NCBI RefSeq assembly: GCF_000292525.1
Contig: NZ_AEYF01000039.1
Location: 1-64,000, forward strand
Origin: Rhizobium sp. CCGE 510
Lineage (GTDB): Bacteria; Pseudomonadota; Alphaproteobacteria; Rhizobiales; Rhizobiaceae
Reading direction: 5' to 3'
Length of the DNA stretch: 64,000 bases
Below the pieces are notes generated by a model, which saw only the letters and a list, made by a program, of their open reading frames with translations, was not told the origin of the DNA and did not search any database. Position numbers and translations under genes: made by a program. Shown piece after piece: positions 58,401 to 64,000 of the stretch. Numbering within the stretch: the stretch's first letter is position 1; the number at the start of each line of letters is the position of its first letter.

Positions 58401-59004
58401 TCCGGAAATCTCCCTTGGCAATCCGCGTTTTCAGGTCGGCGATAATCTCTAGCACCCGTTCCTTGGTCTCCGCGATCCTCTGGCTGCTGTCGATCAGATA
58501 ATCCGCCCGGCGCCGTTTTTCCGCGTCCGGCGTCTGGCGTGAGAGAATCATCTCGAATTTTTCCTCGGTCATGCCTTCGCGCGCAAGCACCCTCTCGCGT
58601 TGAATCTGTGGACTGGCGCTGACGACGACGACGACATCCACTCTTTTCTCGGCGCCGGTTTCGAAGAGCAAAGGAATATCGAGCAATACCATCTCCGCGC
58701 CGGCAGCGCGCTGCCGCGCCAGAAATTCCGCCTCGCGTTTGCGAACCAGCGGATGGACGATCGCTTCCAAGCGTTTGAAGCCATCCGGATCGAGGGCAAG
58801 CTGGCGGCCGAGTTCATGTCGGTCGACCGCGCCATCCTTCATCGTTCCGGGAAAAGCGGCATCCACTCGCGGTGCGGCCTCGCCGGTATAGAGATCGTGG
58901 ACCACCGCATCAGAATCATTCAACGGGATTCCCGCTTCGGCGAAGAGCTTTGCCGCCGTCGATTTTCCCATGGCGATAGAGCCGGTAAGACCGATCGTCA
59001 GCAT
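58393..59004 (-). CDS. coaE: Dephospho-CoA kinase
   Basis: Last step of coenzyme A synthesis. From the ATG at 59004 it has 203 residues. The P-loop is GLTGSIAMGKSTAAK (about 4-18), where the commoner Gly of GSIGSGK is Ala, still a valid Walker A; catalytic Asp in LNDSDAVVHDLY near 36; DIPLLFETG near 108; VVVSASPQIQRERVLAR. The upstream frame lies in aroE. Overlap with the aroE stop is 1 nt (both at 59004). Confidence 0.96.
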   Translation of the reverse strand: MLTIGLTGSIAMGKSTAAKLFAEAGIPLNDSDAVVHDLYTGEAAPRVDAAFPGTMKDGAVDRHELGRQLALDPDGFKRLEAIVHPLVRKREAEFLARQRAAGAEMVLLDIPLLFETGAEKRVDVVVVVSASPQIQRERVLAREGMTEEKFEMILSRQTPDAEKRRRADYLIDSSQRIAETKERVLEIIADLKTRIAKGDFRNA

Positions 59005-59861
59005 CAGTGGGCTTCCATATCGGCGATGATGAGTGCACGCAGTGCCGCGTCGACGACGGGACGCCGGCCGAACCATTTCTCGAAGCCGGGCACCGCTTGA
59101 TGCAGCAGCATGCCGAGACCATCGACGATGGGAAATCCCTGCTCTTCCGCCTGTGCCAGGAGCGGCGTCTTCAAAGGGACATAGACGATGTCGGTCACGA
59201 CGGCGTCGGCTGCAAGCGGCGTGAAATCGAGTTGCGGCGCCGGCTCGCCGTCCATGCCGAGCGAGGTGGTATTGATGAAGAGGCCGGCACTCTTCATGAC
59301 TTCCGTCAGTGCTGCCGCCGGATGGGCGTAAACCTTCGGGCCAAAACGATCCGCCAGTTCACGCGCCCGTTCGACGGTGCGGTTGACGACGTGGATTTCT
59401 CTGAAACCACGATCACGGACCGCCTGGATGATCGCCCGGCTGGCGCCGCCGGCGCCAAAGACGACCGCCGTGTCATGCCGGTCCCAGCCCGGATGGCGTT
59501 CGTCGAGATTGGCGATAAAGCCGCGACCGTCGGTGTTCGTCGCGTGCAGGGCGCCATCCTCCAGCCAAAGCGTGTTTGCGGCGCCGAGCTCGCGCGACAG
59601 CGCGTCGGGTTTGTCGGCAAGCCGGAACGCCAGCTCCTTGTGGGGAATGGTGACATTGCCTCCGGCAAAGCCCGAACTGCCATCCTTCATCGTGGCAATG
59701 AAATCGGCAAAGGCCTCGGGTGCTACTTCATGCGCGCGGTAGCTGCCTGGCAGGCCGAGCGTCTTCAGCCAATATCCGTGGATCAACGGCGAGCGCGAAT
59801 GCTTGATGGGAAAACCGGTGACAAACGCTTTCGGCCCGAATGTTTCACGTGAATCACCCAT
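59004..59861 (-). CDS. aroE: Shikimate dehydrogenase
   Basis: NADPH-dependent reduction of dehydroshikimate in aromatic amino acid synthesis. The 285-residue protein has the substrate site [15 protein letters not shown] (about 17-31), NVTIPHKEL with the catalytic Lys (near 76), the dinucleotide-binding [12 protein letters not shown] near 135-146 and NRTVERA (NADP preference). It overlaps maf by 8 nt and abuts coaE, consistent with one operon. Confidence 0.97.
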   Translation of the reverse strand: MGDSRETFGPKAFVTGFPIKHSRSPLIHGYWLKTLGLPGSYRAHEVAPEAFADFIATMKDGSSGFAGGNVTIPHKELAFRLADKPDALSRELGAANTLWLEDGALHATNTDGRGFIANLDERHPGWDRHDTAVVFGAGGASRAIIQAVRDRGFREIHVVNRTVERARELADRFGPKVYAHPAAALTEVMKSAGLFINTTSLGMDGEPAPQLDFTPLAADAVVTDIVYVPLKTPLLAQAEEQGFPIVDGLGMLLHQAVPGFEKWFGRRPVVDAALRALIIADMEAH

Positions 59862-60453
59862 CGATCGCTCCGAGGTCTCGCAATTTTTTTAAGAGCGGCA
59901 GCATCGGCAGGCCGAGAATGGTGAAATAATCCCCCTCGATTTTCTCGAACAGCTGAATGCCCTCCCCCTCCAACTGATAGGCGCCGACGCTGGAAAGCGC
60001 TCTGTCGCCGACCCGCACCAAATGCCTGGCGATGAAATCTACCGTCAAGGGCCGCATCGTCAGCTCCGCCTGGGCGAGATGTTGCCACAAGACGACGCCA
60101 TTGCTGACGATCGCGACAGCACTGTTCAACCGGTGGGTCACGCCGGAAAGGGCCTCAAGGTGGTTGGCAGCGTCGGCAATATTCCGCGGCTTGTGGAAGA
60201 CGCGGTCGCCGAGCGACATCGTTTGATCCGAACCGATGACCAGCCTTTCCGGAAAACGGCTGCTGACGTCCTCGGCCTTGGCCTTGGCCAGGACAAGAGC
60301 CACTACATCCGGCTTGGCGCCGGCTTCTTCCAATGGCGCTTCGACCGCCCGTTCATCGATGCCTGCGGCATGCGCCTCGAACGATAGGCCGGCATTTTCC
60401 ATCAGCATCCGCCGAAAGGGGCTCGACGATGCAAGGATGAGTTTCTGCGTCAT
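59854..60453 (-). CDS. maf: Maf-family nucleotide pyrophosphatase
   Basis: House-cleaning pyrophosphatase acting on non-canonical or pyrimidine NTPs. The 199-residue protein has the N-terminal [19 protein letters not shown] (about 5-23), the base-binding VIGSDQTM (near 70) and the C-terminal [29 protein letters not shown] (core [14 protein letters not shown]). Specificity (dTTP/UTP or m7GTP) is not decidable. First of the maf-aroE-coaE-dnaQ group, 33 nt after ppsR. Confidence 0.95.
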   Translation of the reverse strand: MTQKLILASSSPFRRMLMENAGLSFEAHAAGIDERAVEAPLEEAGAKPDVVALVLAKAKAEDVSSRFPERLVIGSDQTMSLGDRVFHKPRNIADAANHLEALSGVTHRLNSAVAIVSNGVVLWQHLAQAELTMRPLTVDFIARHLVRVGDRALSSVGAYQLEGEGIQLFEKIEGDYFTILGLPMLPLLKKLRDLGAIDG

Positions 60454-60486
60454 GGGTTCCTCGGAGTACCGGCTGCCGGTCAGCGC

Positions 60487-61308
60487 TTAGCGCAGCTTTG
60501 GGCGCAGGGCAACGATTGCCGCGGCGGTTTCCTCGATTGAGCGGCGAGTCACGTCGATCAACGGCCAGTTATGGCGGGCGCAAAGCGAGCGGGCATATTT
60601 CAGCTCCTCGGAAATCGAAGCGCGATCGGTATAGTGTTCGCGATCGAAGCCATGTGTGGCGCCGAGGATGCGATTTTCCCGCACCTGGGAAATACGGTCG
60701 GTGGTGGCAATCAGGCAGACGATCAGCGGTTTGGCGGCGACGAACAGGCTCTCCGGCAACGGCACGCCATAGACGATTGGAATGTTCGCCGTCTTGATGC
60801 CGCGGTTGGCGAGGTAAATGCTGGTCGGTGTTTTCGACGTGCGGCTAATGCCGATGATGACGACATCGGCATCGTTGTAATCATCCGGCATCTGGCCGTC
60901 ATCATGATCCATGGTGAAATTCAACGCTTCGATACGCGCGAAGTAGCCGGCATTCATCACATGCTGGGCTCCGACCCGACGGCTTGATGGGGCACCGAGA
61001 TAGATCTGGAACGCATTCATGACCGGCTCCAGCACATTCACCGAGGCAACCCCCATCTCGACGCAGCGCTCATCGATCAGGCTCGCAAGCTCCCGGTCGA
61101 CGATCGTATAGAGCACGATGCCCGGTGCATCGTCGATCGCCTGCAAAACCGGCAGCAGCTGCTTGCGGTTGCGGATCAGCGGATAGACATGTTCGATCGG
61201 CTGGGCGGATCTGAACTGTGCCGATGCGGCGCGGCCGGCGGAGATGAGAGTCTCTCCCGTTGAGTCAGAAATCAGATGCAGATGAAAGAAGTTCGTTCTG
61301 TTCTCCAC
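60487..61308 (-). CDS. ppsR: Pyruvate,phosphate dikinase / PEP synthase regulatory protein
   Basis: DUF299-family bifunctional kinase/phosphorylase that switches PEP synthase or PPDK by Thr phosphorylation with ADP and removal with phosphate. The 273-residue protein has [13 protein letters not shown] at the N-terminus and the P-loop-like [18 protein letters not shown] near 150-167. The start is GTG at 61308. Rhizobia carry PPDK, so a PPDK target is likelier than PEP synthase. It borders the proposed origin; its promoter lies within or at the edge of it. Confidence 0.94.
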   Translation of the reverse strand: MENRTNFFHLHLISDSTGETLISAGRAASAQFRSAQPIEHVYPLIRNRKQLLPVLQAIDDAPGIVLYTIVDRELASLIDERCVEMGVASVNVLEPVMNAFQIYLGAPSSRRVGAQHVMNAGYFARIEALNFTMDHDDGQMPDDYNDADVVIIGISRTSKTPTSIYLANRGIKTANIPIVYGVPLPESLFVAAKPLIVCLIATTDRISQVRENRILGATHGFDREHYTDRASISEELKYARSLCARHNWPLIDVTRRSIEETAAAIVALRPKLR

Positions 61309-61393
61309 GTTATTTTCCGCTGCCTGTTGAAAAGACTGGATGAAACAGAGCTAAGGCGGCGAGGCAGTGTCGGGCAAGGGAAAACATGCCTGT

Positions 61394-61402
61394 TTATCCA
61401 CA
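61394..61402 (+). other. DnaA box, perfect consensus
   Basis: TTATCCACA, an exact match to the high-affinity DnaA box. Confidence 0.85.
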
Positions 61403-61435
61403 TTTCGAATTTTGCGGATCGGTTTCTGCTTGCCT

Positions 61436-61444
61436 TGTGGAAAA
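61436..61444 (-). other. DnaA box, one mismatch
   Basis: TGTGGAAAA on the plus strand, TTTTCCACA on the minus strand: one difference from consensus. Confidence 0.7.
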
Positions 61445-61482
61445 TGGGGAACAAGGGGATTTGTCGAGAAGAGGTCCACAGC

Positions 61483-61491
61483 TTATCCACA
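61483..61491 (+). other. DnaA box, perfect consensus
   Basis: TTATCCACA again. A TCCACA half-site ends 11 bp upstream (61475-61480), one helical turn away, which could serve as a weaker box. Confidence 0.85.
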
Positions 61492-61619
61492 AGCACGGGG
61501 AAAATCATCGGTCCGCAAGGATCTGGAATCATTTTCAGATTCGGTTTCTCCCCGGACTTTCGACCAAATGGCAAAATCCTTTTGATGCTTTTTGCCGGCA
61601 CGCGACAAATGGCATCGGC

Positions 61620-61628
61620 GGTGGATAG
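61620..61628 (-). other. Weak DnaA-box-like site
   Basis: GGTGGATAG on the plus strand, CTATCCACC on the minus strand: two differences from consensus, at the edge of the A/T-rich segment. Confidence 0.4.
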
Positions 61629-61708
61629 ATTTTAATCCTTGATAGACACCGACTCTAAGAAATAGAAACCTTTTAAAATATCTTTGATTTTTTATAGGGA
61701 AGAAGCGC

Positions 61709-62755
61709 TTGAACGACACGCGCCGAAAGATCATGAGGGTTCTCGAGGGCGAAAGCCTCTCCCCTCCGCCGCTCTGGCTAATGAGGCAGGCGGGACGATA
61801 TCTCCCGGAATATCGAGAGACGCGGGCAAAGGCAGGAAGTTTCCTCGATCTTTGCTACACGCCGGATTATGCCGTCGAAGTGACGTTACAGCCAATCCGC
61901 CGCTATGGCTTTGATGCAGCCATCCTGTTTTCCGATATCCTCGTCATCCCCGATGCAATGAAGCGGAATGTCCGGTTCACCGAAGGCCGTGGGCCGGAGA
62001 TGGATCCGATCGATGAAGACGGTATCGGCAGGTTGAATGGGGAAGCAGTTGTCGATTATCTCAGCCCGGTTCTGGAGACGGTGCGGCGGTTGCGTGAGGA
62101 GTTGCCAACTGAGACCACCCTGCTCGGCTTCTGTGGGGCCCCCTGGACGGTTGCGACCTATATGATTGCCGGACACGGCACGCCGGATCAGGCCCCTGCC
62201 CGTCTCTTCGCCTACAGGCATCCCCGCGCCTTCGAACATTTGCTGATGCTGCTTGCCGACGTGTCGGCCGATTATCTCGTCGCTCAGATCGATGCCGGCG
62301 CAGACGCCGTGCAGATCTTCGATTCCTGGGCTGGCGTTCTCGGCGCGAGAGAGTTCGAGGCGTTCGCGATCAAGCCGGTTGCGCGGATGATCGCTTCGGT
62401 CAAAGCCCAGCGCCCGCACGCCCGCATCATCGCCTTTGCTAAGGGCGCGGGCTACCAGCTGAAGACATACCGTCAAAAGACGGGTGCAGATGCAATCGGC
62501 CTCGACTGGTCGGTGCCGTTGGCCTTTGCCGCCGAACTTCAGAAGGACGGACCGGTTCAGGGAAACCTCGATCCAATGCGCGTCGTTGCCGGTGGCCGGG
62601 CGCTGGAAGAGGGTATCGACGATATTCTGCAGCATCTCGGCCACGGCCCGCTGATCTTCAATCTCGGCCATGGCATCACACCGCAGGCCGACCCCGAGCA
62701 TGTGCGCCGGCTGGTCGATCGCGTGCGGGGCGGCCAAATGCGAGGCGGGAACTGA
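61709..62755 (+). CDS. hemE: Uroporphyrinogen decarboxylase
   Basis: Decarboxylates uroporphyrinogen III to coproporphyrinogen III in haem synthesis. I place the start at TTG 61709 (AGGGAAG 6-7 nt upstream), giving 348 residues; the next ATG (61733) would remove eight residues of the normal N-terminus. Motifs: [20 protein letters not shown] (about 20-39), [10 protein letters not shown] near 79, [17 protein letters not shown] near 142, and the C-terminal [15 protein letters not shown]. It leads a hemE-hemJ-rho set, transcribed away from the origin. Confidence 0.97.
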   Translation: MNDTRRKIMRVLEGESLSPPPLWLMRQAGRYLPEYRETRAKAGSFLDLCYTPDYAVEVTLQPIRRYGFDAAILFSDILVIPDAMKRNVRFTEGRGPEMDPIDEDGIGRLNGEAVVDYLSPVLETVRRLREELPTETTLLGFCGAPWTVATYMIAGHGTPDQAPARLFAYRHPRAFEHLLMLLADVSADYLVAQIDAGADAVQIFDSWAGVLGAREFEAFAIKPVARMIASVKAQRPHARIIAFAKGAGYQLKTYRQKTGADAIGLDWSVPLAFAAELQKDGPVQGNLDPMRVVAGGRALEEGIDDILQHLGHGPLIFNLGHGITPQADPEHVRRLVDRVRGGQMRGGN

Positions 62756-62757
62756 CG

Positions 62758-63294
62758 ATGGAAAAGCAGACCGATCGCAGGGCCGGCGCTTACGCCCGCC
62801 GGCGGGCGCATTTTGCGCTGGCCTTCTTCGCGCTGATGGCGGTCGGACTTTTTGCCTGGAACCCGGATAATCTCTATCTCTGGATCAAGGCGCTCCATAT
62901 CATCGCAGTGATTTCCTGGATGGCCGGGTTGTTCTACATGCCGCGGCTGTTCATCTATCACACCGACGCGGAACCCGGTTCGGTGCAATCGGAAACCTTC
63001 AAGGTGATGGAACGTCGGCTGCTTCGAATCATCATGACACCAGCCATGATGTTGACCTGGATTTTCGGCCTCTATCTCGCCTGGTCGGTCTATGGATTCC
63101 AGGGGGGCTGGCTGCATGCCAAGATCGGTCTCGTCGTGCTTTTGACCGGTGTTCACGTGTTCTTCAGCCGCGCCGTCAGAGCTTTCGAACGGGACGAGAA
63201 CCGCCGCACCGCACGCTATTGGCGTTTCATGAACGAGGCGCCGACACTGTTGATGATCGTAATTGTGATCCTCGTCGTCGTGAAGCCGTTCTGA
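62758..63294 (+). CDS. hemJ: Protoporphyrinogen IX oxidase HemJ
   Basis: A 178-residue integral membrane protein of the HemJ (formerly UPF0093) family, which oxidises protoporphyrinogen IX in bacteria lacking HemG/HemY. Four hydrophobic helices are seen (about 20-36, 42-62, 82-110, 120-140, with a fifth at 158-178). The conserved haem-binding-type His is in WIKALHIIAVISWMAGLFYMPRLFIYH (near 46), followed by the typical R-L-F-x-Y-H. It starts 2 nt after hemE, so they are surely cotranscribed. Confidence 0.93.
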   Translation: MEKQTDRRAGAYARRRAHFALAFFALMAVGLFAWNPDNLYLWIKALHIIAVISWMAGLFYMPRLFIYHTDAEPGSVQSETFKVMERRLLRIIMTPAMMLTWIFGLYLAWSVYGFQGGWLHAKIGLVVLLTGVHVFFSRAVRAFERDENRRTARYWRFMNEAPTLLMIVIVILVVVKPF

Positions 63295-63491
63295 GGCAAA
63301 ATCAGCTCCAGGTTAAATTTGCTTCATTTTAAGCAGCCCTCTTGCGGCGACGATTGCGACTCGCTATTTTCCGCGCATCTCATCTACGTGGCATGTGTGT
63401 AGAGTTCAGTCGTTTGCGAGCCCTTCGCAATACCGAATACGACCCAACATCGCCTTCCCCCTTCGAAATTGAAAAGAGTATTGGTCACTTC
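63295..63491 (+). promoter_or_regulatory. rho leader region
   Basis: A 197-bp spacer. It contains one GANTC site (GACTC at about 63356) and a short TTGCGA / TCGCAA inverted repeat near 63413-63431. The rho frame stays open upstream to an ATG at 63393 with no stop, which would add 33 residues, but the later start at 63492 gives the standard N-terminus. No terminator is visible after hemJ, so readthrough into rho is possible. Confidence 0.5.
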
Positions 63492-64000
63492 ATGGCTGAA
63501 ATGAAGCTTCAGGAACTTAAGAGCAAATCCCCGACGGATCTTCTGGCTTTCGCCGAATCGCTCGAGGTCGAGAATGCCAGCACGATGCGCAAACAGGAAT
63601 TGATGTTTGCCATTCTGAAGATGCTTGCCAGCCAGGATGTCGAAATCATCGGCGAAGGGGTCGTCGAAGTGTTGCAGGATGGTTTCGGCTTCCTGCGTTC
63701 CCCCAATGCAAACTACCTGCCGGGTCCGGACGATATTTATATCTCGCCGTCGCAGATCCGCCGTTTCTCGCTGAAGACAGGCGATACGGTCGAGGGCCCG
63801 ATCCGCGGGCCGAAGGAAGGCGAGCGGTATTTCGCGCTGCTCAAGGTCAACACCATCAATTTTGACGATCCCGAAAAGATCCGACACAAGGTTCATTTCG
63901 ACAATCTGACGCCGCTCTATCCGAACGAGCGCTTCAAGATGGAACTCGATGTTCCCACCACGAAAGATCTGTCGCCGCGTGTGATCGACCTGGTGGCGCC
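63492..64000 (+). CDS. rho: Transcription termination factor Rho (5' part; cut by window end)
   Basis: Hexameric RNA helicase that ends transcription. Only the first 169 codons are in the window. The N-terminus [20 protein letters not shown] is the Rho_N helical domain; residues about 55-130 form the OB-fold RNA-binding domain ([31 protein letters not shown] by its core [22 protein letters not shown]). The ATPase domain lies beyond the window. Start chosen by homology (an ATG at 63501 also in frame). Confidence 0.97.
   Translation, partial: MAEMKLQELKSKSPTDLLAFAESLEVENASTMRKQELMFAILKMLASQDVEIIGEGVVEVLQDGFGFLRSPNANYLPGPDDIYISPSQIRRFSLKTGDTVEGPIRGPKEGERYFALLKVNTINFDDPEKIRHKVHFDNLTPLYPNERFKMELDVPTTKDLSPRVIDLVA

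Larger units (their letters stand above)
61309..61708. other. Candidate chromosomal replication origin (oriC)
   Basis: A 400-bp gene-free tract between divergent ppsR and hemE. It contains two perfect DnaA boxes (TTATCCACA), at least one near-perfect box on the other strand, several weaker ones, and an A/T-rich stretch (about 61625-61700) next to hemE that could melt. Three GANTC sites lie in it. The hemE / DUF299 flank is the known location of the origin in Caulobacter and Sinorhizobium. Short open frames here are not convincing genes. Confidence 0.85.

Noticed and set aside
58950-59004. CoaE P-loop with Ala instead of Gly (GSIAMGKS) as a possible loss of function
   Set aside because: The Walker A pattern GxxxxGK[ST] is still satisfied and the remaining catalytic residues are present.
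63384-63896. A 170-codon minus-strand frame over the start of rho
   Set aside because: It is antisense to the highly conserved Rho N-terminal and OB-fold domains and has no family signature.

Overview
The window is core chromosome of an alphaproteobacterium of the order Rhizobiales, most likely Rhizobium sensu stricto (the R. etli / R. leguminosarum group). Four things point there: high GC with dense coding; the gene order pckA / chvI-chvG-hprK-manX-HPr-ahcY-divL; the block fxsA-secB / dnaQ-coaE-aroE-maf-ppsR / hemE-hemJ-rho, which flanks the chromosome origin in related alphaproteobacteria; and at least three RIME1-like intergenic repeats typical of rhizobia. I saw no rRNA, tRNA, insertion sequence, prophage or CRISPR array. 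The organism identification is inference from gene order and protein motifs, not from a database search.

Layout. 0-5.7 kb (+): an ornithine cyclodeaminase-family enzyme, the helicase HrpB and the ActS/ActR redox two-component pair. 5.7-14 kb (mainly -): MmcB, an L,D-transpeptidase lipoprotein (+), malate synthase G, a cytochrome P450, a DUF1402 protein with lysozyme-like motifs, and HslU/HslV. 14.1-19.5 kb (+): a histidine operon (hisB, hisH, hisA, hisF, hisE) with three small unknown or membrane genes inside it, ending in coaA. 19.6-22.4 kb (-): AlkB-like dioxygenase, ArfB-like hydrolase, PckA. 22.7-31.1 kb (+): ChvI/ChvG envelope-stress and symbiosis two-component system, a short HPr kinase, an EIIA-Man protein and HPr (a regulatory phosphotransfer system with no sugar permease here), AhcY, and the cell-cycle pseudokinase DivL. 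31.1-40.5 kb (+): a TsaE-AmgK fusion with MurU (peptidoglycan sugar recycling), AddB/AddA recombination nuclease, thioredoxin. 40.6-50 kb (-): folC, accD, trpA, trpB, trpF, a zinc peptidase, DUF2852, PHA depolymerase and an FAH-family hydrolase. 50-56.4 kb: DUF2218 and nitroreductase (+), then gyrB, an Xre regulator, an Smr protein, MltA and a Tim44-like protein (-). 56.5-64 kb: fxsA and secB (+), dnaQ-coaE-aroE-maf-ppsR (-), a gene-free 400-bp tract with DnaA boxes that I read as the chromosomal origin, and hemE-hemJ-rho (+, rho cut by the window end).

How the genes work together. Several blocks look translationally coupled by 1-8 nt overlaps (maf/aroE/coaE/dnaQ, timA/mltA/smr/xre, divL/tsaE-amgK, addB/addA, chvG/hprK, hisE/coaA). 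Cell-cycle and replication functions cluster here: the origin, DivL, GyrB, DnaQ, and GANTC (CcrM) sites at the origin and before divL. Carbon regulation forms a second theme: PckA, ChvGI, HprK/HPr/EIIA and PpsR. From about 40.6 to 61.3 kb most genes point away from the proposed origin to the left, and hemE-hemJ-rho point away to the right, as expected around a bidirectional origin.

No clearly new multi-gene system (defence, secretion, biosynthetic cluster) is present. The strongest leads are the origin, paired LacI-type operator-like palindromes in the pckA/chvI spacer, the lysozyme-like reading of DUF1402, an MltA with no export signal, the TsaE-AmgK fusion, and the unknown ORFs inside the histidine operon.
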